Shown: in pieces, positions 23,637-34,900 of the stretch | Layout of the letters: each line of letters starts with the position of its first letter | Numbering within the stretch: position 1 is the first letter of the stretch | NCBI GenBank assembly: GCA_003864495.1 | Contig: ML133486.1 | Span: 1,325,263-1,389,262, forward strand | DNA length: 64,000 nucleotides | From: Nemopilema nomurai | Lineage: Eukaryota > Cnidaria > Scyphozoa > Rhizostomeae > Rhizostomatidae | Direction of reading: 5' to 3' | Notes under the pieces: model-generated | Told to the model about the DNA's origin: nothing | Database searches by the model: none | The model's input: the letters and a program-made list of their open reading frames with translations, nothing else | Program-made: the position numbers and the translations under genes

Positions 23637-24476
23637 TCAAACTGAAGAAAATTTCACGAGAACGTAGCACAAGGGGTCAAACATTGAACTCAGCAGGTAT
23701 ACTTTGTTTGCTATTGCTAGTACTAAGATATTTACTTTGACGCTGGCTTGGATGGCTCTCAAGATTATCACCGGCAAACAAGTCATCAACATATTTAAAA
23801 TTATCAGCTGAATAAGCCGTAGGCTAGAGGAATGTTTTCGGTATTCGCCATTCCGCTTGAGAATTGCTGGGTTCGTTTTGCGGTAGATGGCTCTGAGTTT
23901 CAATGAGACAACGATATACAATACCACGATGGTGATCAGTAAGAGTGGCACCATTAACTGCAGTCTCTTGAATTGTGAGTTGGTGGAGAACATTATAACT
24001 GTAATCGAAGTTGTGAAGAGCCATATAGCGAAAACGACAAGAAATGGGGTCTTCTTTCTACGTGCCGCTGCTGTTTGCATTCTGTTGCACGCTCGAGCCT
24101 TTTTAATGCTTAGAGCTTTGTAGCGATTGACAGCAATCGCCAAAGAAGACCAGAGAGAGATGGACATGTTGAAATAGGCGAAGCCTCGTACTGCTCTGGA
24201 CGACTGGCACGAGCCGTATCCTCGATACGTGCCAAGTGCAACCAAAGGGTGCAATGCTGCGCCAACGATTAGATCTGTTGACAGCAGAGAGACGAGGTAG
24301 ATGTTGTGATTAAGCCATCGCCTTTTGCTTTTGAGGAGCTTCCAAATGCTTATTCCATTACCAGCAACGGTTGCTAAGCTTACAATGATCCAAAAAACTA
24401 CTTCTGGAGTACCAAAGGAAACGGCAAGTAGCTCACTTGAACATGGGTCAGCATTTTGTTCCTTGTTGCTTGCCAT
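23637..24476 (-). CDS. Class A (rhodopsin-like) G protein-coupled receptor
   Basis: A single-exon frame; the ATG at 24476 gives 279 residues. The frame stays open upstream to 24629, but that adds 51 basic residues before the N-terminus, so the internal ATG is preferred. Seven hydrophobic helices are visible. TM1 has the GN pair (VAGNGISIW). TM2 has LSTDLIVG with the conserved Asp. A cysteine precedes TM3 (GYGSCQSS), and TM3 ends in NRY instead of DRY. TM4 has the conserved Trp (FAIWLF). TM6 has LPVI without the usual CWxP. TM7 has DPLCY in place of NPxxY. The C-terminus is only a few residues long and lacks helix 8 and a tail. It resembles the short, divergent orphan receptors expanded in invertebrates. 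Ligand unknown. Confidence 0.85.
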   Translation of the reverse strand: MASNKEQNADPCSSELLAVSFGTPEVVFWIIVSLATVAGNGISIWKLLKSKRRWLNHNIYLVSLLSTDLIVGAALHPLVALGTYRGYGSCQSSRAVRGFAYFNMSISLWSSLAIAVNRYKALSIKKARACNRMQTAAARRKKTPFLVVFAIWLFTTSITVIMFSTNSQFKRLQLMVPLLLITIVVLYIVVSLKLRAIYRKTNPAILKRNGEYRKHSSSLRLIQLIILNMLMTCLPVIILRAIQASVKVNILVLAIANKVYLLSSMFDPLCYVLVKFSSV

Positions 24477-27400
24477 CGTCGTCAAATGCAAAACAATGAA
24501 AGTGTCTTTTCGTGATGGTTTTATGTTGAATTTTTGAAAGGGAAAATTTTCGATACAATCCTCCGCTGAGTTGAAAAGATGCCTTTTAACAGCCCTTTTT
24601 CTGTAAAAGACATATTTGTTCGACGTCAATTACATCTGTTTCTTCGTATCATTCTACGCAAGACATTTATCAGGCTCCGTTTGATACACTTAGCCAATCG
24701 TTTTGCTGACACCTTTCAGAATGGAGAACCTTTTTCCACCAATTGGCTCCCACTCGATGTGACAGATTGACAGGTGAAGTCCATCAACGGACAGAATTGC
24801 TCAATATCTTCTTTTTCAATCACAGCTTTGCACAATCAATGGTTTGTATATCAATTATGCTTCCTTGTCAAGGTGTTAACGCGGATTAATGAGTTCACCA
24901 AAACATTTTCTGCTTTCAACAATTCGGCCAGTGCTGCCAGTATCTACAATGCCTGCCAAACGTCCTTAGAACACCTCATTATTTTCTCTGGTTTTAGCAT
25001 TTTCATTTCTTTGACACGCCATAAGCTGTTAATTCCCTTCATCCCCCCTAAAACAATTTGGTGTAAAATTGACGCTTCGTTGAGCAGCAGGACAACATTG
25101 TTCGTAGGGGACGGGGGAGGGGGGGGGGGGGATGAGTGAACGTTAGTCAAAGAAGGCAGCATTGTAGTTACTCAATGCGCCTTTAGACTCTTCTGACCTT
25201 CTCATGTTTTGAGCAAACGTTTCTTACTACACACACTACGCATACTTAAGGAGTGTCTGACGAGATTATGTTTCTGCTGTTCCTTGCTATTTTGAAGTTC
25301 TTGTTTGTTGCCTAGCACTAAAATGTGCCGTTTGAAACAGAGAAGTTTCGAAAATGCAAGAAATGTGATTTTGGATGACCGATAACTGTTTTTTGTATAT
25401 TTTTACTGCTTCGTCTTCGTAATCAGCTAAGTCAGTTTCATTACGACATAGTCATGCCACGAATAGATGAAGGCTTTTTTCACAGAGTTCTTTCATTGAT
25501 AGCTTGTCAGAGTCTAGAACCATTACAGGAAGTGTACCGAATATTTACTTAACTGGTGACCATGGCGTGACCATGTATGCAAAGTGACTATAGGGTTTAG
25601 TTGTGCAAAGATAAAGCTTGATCAGGCATCTTTAGTTTTGGGTATAAAATTTCAATACAAGCCTGATGATATAAGTGGTATTCAAAATGGTGAGCCGAAC
25701 GAGATTTTGAAAATGGCTATAACAGGCATGGTATTGGAGAAGTAAATTCAACGCAGAATTATACCGAAGCTGGAGGTGATTAAGCGAGATCAACGGAACA
25801 CAATTATATTAAAAAGATTGCAAAGTCAAGAGTTACTCAAAGCAAGAAGGAACAGCGGTGTGATTTGGTTTTTTTTTTGGGTATGTTTCAAGGCAATTTT
25901 GGAAAAAATCTGAAAAGCGTATGCCTTGCCTCTTCTAGACTATCGTGATGTCATGCACCAGCAGAAGGAGAAAACTCAATATTCTGTCTGGTTGTAAGAA
26001 TAGCACGCCGTGGGGGAAATAGAAAGAGGCTTTATGAACAACTGCATTTGAGTCTTTATGAAAGGCGATGGTATAGCTGCAGTGTAGTTAGTGTGAATAT
26101 AACCATAATGGTGAAGCTCCTTTAAATGCAGTGCTTGAAAAGGTTGCAATGCCATCGATCCTTAAGTGTTGTGAGTATAGCCAAGCAGAAGAATCATAGA
26201 AAATGCTAATCTATTCGCCAGAGGAGATGGTGTTTATGACCATCCCTGAAGCTTTGGTTCTGCAAGTAGCATAAATTCGTGAAAATTAGTCCATATTTCA
26301 CATCACCAAATGCGAAAAGGCAGAATTGCAATTACCTGCAAGGTGCATCCCATTTGGTAATTAATTCAGAAACAAGATTGTGTTATCATTGTTGAGTTGG
26401 CAGCCATTTTGAAAGAGAAAGCAATTTGAAATTAGAGATATATTGACACCTGATACTATGATATTGAAATTTCGGTAGAACTTTCACGCATTTTTGCATA
26501 CAGTTAGGATCAGTGTCATTCGCACCTGTACTTTTCACAGTACTTAAGATAAGATAATAGACAGACCATGTCATTAACACACCCGTTATGTCAACGAATT
26601 CTATGAAAGGAATCTTTTAATTGACGAGTTTCACAGGAAATGATGTAAAAGACGTTTAGTCGATTCATCTTACACAAGACTTTCGGCAACTTCCTTCCTG
26701 ATTTGGTGAACAATTTGGCTTATCTGTCTTGAAAGAAGTGTCTTTCAAGAGCCTCTCTTTGACTCTGTTAACAAAGTCAGCTAGCAAGTAGAAATGAGAG
26801 TCAGTATCGTTGACATTCAGCCAGCTGCTGTCATGAATATGGCTCTTACTAATTTCCTTTAACGCTCACACTTGCATTTGCCGTATGTGAGTACGAGAAA
26901 GTTGTAGTAATTATCCGAATTGTAGGAAAAACCACAAGTGACTTGTGTTACCTTTTGCAATTGTCAGAAGGACACCCTTTGAGAAGAGAAGCTACAATAT
27001 ATATTTAATACATCTTAAGCTAGTATTTTATTTATTCTTGGATTTATAGACTGATGGAGCTATAGAAAGCATTAATGGATATTTCTGTGTGTCTTGTGTA
27101 CAATTTTTATGGGTTTCTGACTATAATACAATACTTAACTGAACAATTAGACTTTTAGTTGCCCTTTTTGCAGGTTAATGATATATGAACTTTTAAGCAT
27201 ATGGGATCAAACTATTAATCACGTGCCGGTCATTCTTATCTAGAGAATAACCAGATCTTGTTACGTACAATCCTCCTGAAAAAGCCAAGCGCCATCTTTT
27301 GGGACACTGGCAGACCTGAATCTTTTTGGACCTGAAAAGTTCAATGACCGAGGACCGTGAAATGATATAAGCCGTCACTCAAGGAATATTGCAAATATTG

Positions 27401-28082
27401 GTATTGTTCATGAACAAATCTCTAATTTTTAGCGTAGAATAGCGCTATGATTTTGTTTATGAATGACAAAGATGTCACCTGCGTTTTGACGCAATTGGTA
27501 GTCCTCTTCTCTCACAAAAACCTGCTGCAGTGTCAATTTTCAAAATTGTGAAAATCAACATATACTAGCTATAGAAGCTAAAAGTTGTCCATTTCCATTA
27601 TTGATTGCAGCCACTTATATGTGAGTTGTTGTGTTTATTTGCATATTTTGATCAATGTTTGCTTTTTATGCATATGTAATTCCTTCCTTACCGGCGCTGT
27701 GTTTAAAACTGTTAACACTACCTTAGAACGAACTGTAATTTTCAACTGCGGAGAAGGGGCTAGTGATTATAAAAAAAATTTATTTATAAAGTAAATTATG
27801 TATTTATAGATTGTGTTTACATAAATTTCACAAATACCTTTCTCTTTTGATTGGCAAATTTTAATTTTATTATTTTAATTTTAATCTGTTATTATAACGC
27901 TCGTCTTACCTTTGCCTTTTCCTTTAATGACCTGACATTTTGAGCTCATGGATGAGAATGGGTTGCCTTCTAAGAAGCAAATAGACCGATGAAGCGTCAT
28001 TTAGTTTTGCTTCTTATAATTAGAACTCCCTATACTTTATGGTATATATTGATCTCATTCTCACTATTTTCAAAGTGCTATG
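24477..28082. other. Gene-poor region
   Basis: No convincing gene. It holds a 13-base poly-G run at 25119-25131 within a G-rich patch starting 25107, and a 10-bp hairpin TCTTGAAAGA/TCTTTCAAGA at 26727-26750. Confidence 0.45.
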
Positions 28083-28276
28083 TGATTGACCTCTTGCCAC
28101 GTGAATGACCCTTGCCACGTGAGTGACCCCTTGCCACGTGAATGACCCCTTGCCACGTGAGTGACCCTTTACTTTGTGATTGACCCCTTGCCACGTGAGT
28201 GACCCCTTACTTTGTGAGTGACCCCTTGCCGTGTGAATGACCCCTTGCCACGTGAATGACCCCTTGTCACGTGACT
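28083..28276. repeat. 19-bp minisatellite with an E-box at each unit junction
   Basis: About ten units of consensus TGARTGACCCCTTGCCACG. Where one unit meets the next, CCACG|TGA creates CACGTG. Seven intact CACGTG sites lie at 28098, 28116, 28135, 28154, 28192, 28249 and 28268, spaced 18 or 19 bp or multiples of 19; the other units have ACTTTG or GCCGTG instead. TGACCCC half-site-like sequences repeat in phase. Confidence 0.92.
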
Positions 28277-28780
28277 GAGCGACTTGATATATCTGTCAGT
28301 TACTTTAAATAAGATAAAAACGAAATTTTTTAACTTTTTCAAACCACCAGTTGATTAAAGCAGCACAAATAATCTTGAATGTTGCAGTGCTAAAATTTCT
28401 GACAGGTATGGAAGGGTGTGTTGTGGTGCGGAAACCTTCTTTGAAGGCAAGCTCTTGCCACTCACTCTTCAAAGCAATGATATCCTAGATTGAAAGTGAC
28501 TAAGACATCATCGTTTGTTGAGACTGTCAACTTGAACCGGCGAACTGCTTCTGGTAACTTTGTAACAGCAGTAGCACGGGTTTCTTTCCAAATGGCTTTA
28601 CAATGGCGGAGGTAATCTTTTCAGAGTAAACGACTATCTAGGTAGAGTTGGCATAGAGTTACTGGAAAAACAAAAGGGAAGGCTACCCCCCATTGTCATG
28701 TCATGGTGAACAGGTGAATTGGTCGCTTGGTTTGCTGGGCATCCATGACAGGTGCCCCGACGGTCAACATGCTACTGTGT

Positions 28781-28826
28781 GCAACAACAACGCCATCAGC
28801 AACAACAACGCCATCAGCAACAATCA
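28781..28826. repeat. CAA-rich 18-bp duplication
   Basis: GCAACAACAACGCCATCA occurs twice in tandem, followed by a partial third copy, directly upstream of the LINE-like relic. Confidence 0.7.
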
Positions 28827-28859
28827 ACCGGCTATCAAGGTACTGGCCTCGTTCAACTA

Positions 28860-28962
28860 ATGAAGATCGCTACATGGAATGCTCAGACACAGTACTAAAG
28901 ACGAAGGTGAAAGGGTGTCATGAACGTAGTGAACCGTATGGAGATAGACATAAGGGATTGCA
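28860..28962 (+). pseudogene. LINE endonuclease relic (5' end of ORF2-type protein)
   Basis: From 28860 the + strand reads MKIATWNAQTQY, then, in the same frame past two stops, a stretch ending NRMEIDI. MKIATWN near the start and a following REMxRMxIDI-like segment are the hallmark opening of the apurinic-type endonuclease of non-LTR retrotransposons (RTE/CR1/L2-like groups). Stops at 28896 and 28908 and loss of clear similarity further on show it is dead. The rest of the element (perhaps to about 29560) is too decayed to delimit. Confidence 0.5.
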
Positions 28963-31900
28963 CAATTTTACACTTAGGAACACAAAAAACACTTCCAAGG
29001 AGTGAGCTTCTTTTTAGATAGTATGAGCCAAAAATCAACGAACTGATTCTGGACTAATAGTGACAAAATTGTTTGCGTTTAGCGAGAAGCAAAATCATTT
29101 TAGGCTGGCATTATGTAGAGTATGCTTCAGCGAAGATGATGAAGGAAGGAACTAACTGAAGAGTTTGAAGAAGATCTGAGAAGTGCAAAGAATGCGATGC
29201 AATCAAACTCAGTGAAGGTTGGCATAGGTGACTCCGATGCTAAAGTGGATCACAAGTGAACATTGTCCGTCTATCAAAACTGGCTGAGGTGAACATAAAC
29301 AACTTAGAGTAACTTATGAATTGTGTGCGAACCAGCAACGTTAATTTCAAAAATATCTTTTTCAAACACAGTGGTAATAGACATGGAAGAGTCACAGAAA
29401 CATGTCAAACCAAAATGGCTTCATTCGAAAGATAATCGCTTTGGAAACAATAATACAGATGCATGTTGGTGCCTAAAGGCAGATTCTAGCAGCCATCAAG
29501 TATGCAGTCAATTAAGGTAAAGTGGTGAACTAGTGGATTCAACCTCGTTTAAAGTGGAGTAAGACGAGGCTATGTACGTCTTTGGGCCTAATTAACCCTC
29601 ACAATAAAGCAATCATGCCCAACGTAGAGAACCATAAAGGCATTTAAGTTGGAGAAAAGAGCATCACGCCTTTTTATACGCATATGACAGTCTTCATCTC
29701 AGTTTTTCAAGGAGGTCTTGATATGTCTCAACACTCGGTAATCGTCCAGCAAGCAAGCTGCCTTCTTCCTGAACAAAAACGTGGCTTTGTCAATATCACC
29801 ACATCAATTTTCAACTAGCTCAATTACCTTAGATTCTCAACACAATGTTTGATGTTTGACAACACAACGCAGTAATGATGTTTATGTCCATGTCCAAAGA
29901 CATACTTGGTGTGATGAAATCACTCATCATCCACCGGAACATCCTTGGAACTTCATCAACAACAAAGTCAAGAATCCTGAAATTGTACATTTGGTTAGCG
30001 TTGAGGTATGGATGTGTTGAGCCATAGATAAGGAATCGATAACAAGACTAGAGGCAATGGAATTGCGGTTTCTGAAGCAAACTTCAGAGACCTCCAGGAT
30101 TGAAGAAGAGGCAAACGAAGAGGTATTGGAAAGAGCTGACACTAGGAGAGTCCTGGCGTGTGATACCGTCAGAGAAAGAGCCATGTTAGATTTCGCGGTC
30201 ATATTGTCAAAATGAATTCTCTATAGCATTAAAGTCTCACATATTTAAACCAAAAAGGATCAAAAGAACAGGCATGGAAAGCTTAAGATGTGAGCCAATC
30301 TTCAGTTCAAACATGAGCCAGTCTTGTCCATCAGCTGGCAACAGCTAGCGTCGAAAGCCATGATCGCTGATGCCTCTATCAGACCTAGCACTTGAAAGAG
30401 GAATTTAGTTTGTGTCTTTTTACGAACCATCTGAACTAAACAACTAACCATGATTTGTCAAATGTTCCATTATTATCTAAAACTCATTTTTATCAAGGTT
30501 TAGAAAGTAAAAGTCACGATGTTCAACATCTTATCAGTGAATTGCGGTAAGAGGGTTGTACTAGACGGTGCTTTTGCATACCTGCCTCTTGTCCAGGAGA
30601 AGGTCATTTTTACGCAAGAATTGCTGCATTGCGGGTTTCAGCTCCCTTCAAATCATTTCTGAAAGGCTTTTCCTCGGGGATAGTATTGCAGCTACTTAAG
30701 AATTATAGTGCTCTCAAATCAATCTTCACTTTAGGCCTTTGTTTGAGTGCTTTAGATTTAAAAATCGTTCTAAATCACGCCATGGCTCATTGGTAGATAT
30801 CATGGAAACATAATCACATCTTAATGCCTGACTCCAGAATCCCTCATAATTCACTGCTCACCCCCCGCCAAAACGCTTGATGATATCACTTGGCAAATGC
30901 CTTAAGCTGTGACGTAAATCACAACAGGCATGATATAACGGCGTTATTTTATTCGCCAGTGGCAGTCGGTCATGTGATCGAAGAGGGAGGGGATGCGAAT
31001 GATCATCAGCCTTGAACATCTTTCGTCGGAAGCCTCCTATTTCGATGCTGGTACAAAATGTACTAAAATTTCCCAAATACACAATTTGCTGTTTGGCAGT
31101 GTACATTATCATGCTCTCTTAAACCACACCTTTGGTCAACCTCATTCTACAAATTAACCTGCAGGATCTCCAGCTATAGTCTTCGTCTTCCAAATCGTTT
31201 CCCCACAGCTCAGTAAGTTTGTGCAAATGTTTGCCTCAATATCAATCGAGAGCAGAATTCCCAATCGAGGTAATAGGTTGAACAAAGACCCATCTACCAC
31301 ACAACGAGATCAAACTTTTCGATATTCTCATCGCATAAGTGATTGGTACAACTAATTTTATTGGGCTTCGTGGATAAACTTTCCCTTGACTAATTGATCA
31401 GACTATTACAGGAGGACTTGGCTGACGTTCTCCTCACTAAAGTGGAGGATAAATTGCTGAAATCCTGCAATCCGTTCGTTTTGTTCCCTAATCGTTTCTG
31501 CTTAAACCCTTCTAACAGCGACAAGCGACTCAAGGTATAGTGCGGTACAATAGTTTGTACGACTGACCTTTGCCAGCGTTTAAGTAATTCACCTAAAGAT
31601 GACACTAGCTGATATTGAAAAAAGTTGTGGCCCATCATGTGCATGCTGATGAATACTATCTTTGTCACGGATCCTAATTCTCGCTTTAGAAATGGTTTCT
31701 CAAACGGATAAACTGGCGAATGCATGTGACCTGATCTAATTGAGGTCGTATTTTGTGTTACCAAACGAACAACATGGTTTAGGTTTAATGACCACCTACG
31801 AGATTAACTTAAAACAACTCGCAATTATGGCCTCATCTCTCATTCCAACATCCAGCCATGCTCCACAATATCATTTTTTATTAACTGAATTAAACAATTG

Positions 31901-34900
31901 CTGCTAAATGAGTAACTCTTTGATTAAATCAGATTTCCCCCGAACAAAGCAAAGAGCGCCGCGACGCACTGTCTGCGAAATCACCACCTCGTAGGATGGA
32001 CCATATCAAGAAAAGGCTGTCCCTCCCAACGTTTTCTTCCTCTTATGTGCACTTGGTTCCATTCATAGACACGAACCGTCTCATCACTACAGACAAACCT
32101 TCCTGTCTCAATTTAGCTACGCATGCACGTTTCAAGCAACCCATCTGAAAATCTTGATCTGATGACCCAAGAATGTCACGATCTCAAGAAGTTTAACACA
32201 GAAGACAGATTCATCCTGTGTAATATTTATGGTAGACACCATGTTGGCCATATCTTGAAAAGAGTATGATAAAGTGTTGGTTTGTTCTTGTGCTCGAAGC
32301 TGTTAAATACTCAAAACAACTCTTTAGGCGCTTTGCTAAAAAAAGCTAATTAACAAAAATTCGAGCTATTTTCTTGTGGACAAGGAATGAGTAATGATAA
32401 GTGATAGATAGAATAAAGAGAAGGATGCTGTCTTTTAGATTAACGCAAAGCCACTAAAGCACTGAAATTCTTAGGAATGCCCCTGGAGGTTTACGGAAGG
32501 GATGATTTTTCGAGTGATTGCTAATTCAATTTGGCAGCAGTTACTACATTGGAAACATATTATGTTCAACACTTCCAAACGCTCAAGACCTGTATCGCAG
32601 TGTGGTGGACCAATGTTTATTGTTTGCCGCTAAGCGCGGGCTCAAGTTGAGTTCCACATTTTAGGTTGTACCCGTGGTTTATTCCAGTCGATCTCGGGTG
32701 AAGTAATTAAAAATGATAGCTAAGTTGTCTTCTCGAAAACTCTTGGTCAGATAGAGAATAAAACAGTGGTTTAGTGCTGTCAAAATTGGTAGGGGGAATA
32801 CCCAATATTGCAAAAAACAATAAAAGAAGTAGAAATTTGCCAATTTTCGGTATTAACAAGGAGAGGATTCAGCCCCTCTGAGCCCCTAGATCCATTCTCT
32901 TGAAATAATATACGTGAAAAGAAAGAGCTTTTGTCCTTAGAGAGCGTTAAAATGCCACAAATGAAGTTTCAATGTACCACGGGAGGGTCTGCCCAGTGAT
33001 TGGTTCTGCGAAGCAATGGAATACTCCCAAGACAGGTCGTGTATCCCCTGGGTCATTTTGTGTTTTTTTCACTGAACCTATCCCGAGTTGTTTTTCAACT
33101 ATGCTGCCTCAAACACAAAGTTTCTGCTTTTATGAAAGGATGTCAATCCGGCGCAAATTATGACAGATAGCTGGAAGGCTGTTACATAACTCGACAATTC
33201 AAGTCTTTTTATTGAAGGTTTTCACCATCAAGATCCTGATGTGCAGGGGCAAGCAATAGTAAGGAACTTGCTAATTTGTTACAAGGGCCGATAGGCCTAC
33301 TTTGCATATACGTGACATGATCAGTTTCATAAATTTAGGCTCAGCATATTTCTAGTTTAAGATTTTACAAGCACTGAAAGTCTTGAGGGGTACACTAATG
33401 ATTTTTAGAAAAGGCCTAGAATTAAAAATTTAAAGATGTAAGATTAGCAGTTTTTAACACTTTTTCTTCCAAACACTACTTATTGCTCCTAGAATAGACC
33501 ATCAAAGCTATTTTTAGTTTTTACGTCACACTGAATAATATGTACGATGTAACGGAACAAATTGACTAATTGGTGATATTTTAAGGCCAGAGACAAACGA
33601 CAGACAGATCTCCTTCACTTGCCTTGTGAGGGGGCTTGGGACCGTATTGAAATGACGTAACTTTAGTAGAAGCAAAGAAAATATTTTAGTTTTTGCTGGT
33701 AGTAGTTTTGCTGGTTTTTAAATTTTATTGTTATTGCTTCATGTGTAATTCATGAGTCCAAAATTGGCACCATAGCATAGAAAAGACCTTCAAATCCACA
33801 GCAATACATCAAGACATTTGTATTGCACTGTTTACTGCTAAGTCTGATTCAAAACAGCGTCAACTGTAAAGGTATAAAAGTTTCACATTTATTTCTACCT
33901 TCCCATTTTGCCAGGTAAAATTGGTACTTTGAAAAAGTTATTAAAACAAAAACAAGAAAAAAGTACTCAAATGAGTCCTCTCATATTTGAAAAGTTAAAT
34001 GTAGCAAATATGATTTTAATTGATTTAATCAAGGGAGAATGTCGATAGACCTTTGCATCATCGTCACAAGGTGTGATGTCCCCTGAATACTTTACAAAAT
34101 GCGCATGCGTAGAGCCGTAGTTGGTCTTGTAAACGTTTCAAGTGACCTTAACCACTTGGTAGGCAGAAATTGCCATCATGCCTTGATGCGATTATTTCAT
34201 TACCAAAAGAAATGGCTAGAAATTTTGAGATTCATTTCTTATCCTTTTGAATAACGAAAATATTTCACAGGTTCCCCTTGGCCTTGGATGTGGTCTGGTT
34301 TTGCCATGACTCAGCAAACAAATTAATTGAACAAGGTTTAAGGGATCACAAGCAAATAATATTAACTTTTGCTACACAATTCTCACGGCTGGAGCCTGAA
34401 AACTCAAGCATTAATCAGCGCACAATATATCAAGATGTTTTGTAGTTTGACTATTTGAGTTTGAGGTCAGAGGTATGTAGGTATTTCGGCTATGTAGTTC
34501 AGCTCGTTACTAAGGACACAGGCAACAGGAGTGCGTCGATGACGTATGTCGTTCTGCCTATACAGATTCATTTCAGTCGACCAGATTTGATCAGTACCAT
34601 TATCAATGGCAAGTTCGATATTCAGTCTGTAATTAATAGCCATAGAAAACATTCCTAAAGCTCTCCCATGACACGTGAATCCCAAAACCATCAAACAAGA
34701 TACAGCTGCACATTATGGTGTCTTTTATTATTAATAAAATTAAAATCCCATGTTCAATGAAGCAGATATCATATTTTTGTAGAAATAGACTATTACGCAA
34801 GATTCGTTTCAAATTTCGATTCCTAACAAATCGACTTTGGTTGCTCAATTTTATGATGCTGTGGATCTTGCCAACTATAAGATATTTATAATAATGAAGA

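Noticed and set aside
24477..24629. Upstream extension of the class A receptor to an earlier ATG
   Set aside because: The added 51 residues are basic and non-signal-like; the ATG at 24476 leads straight into a normal short receptor N-terminus.
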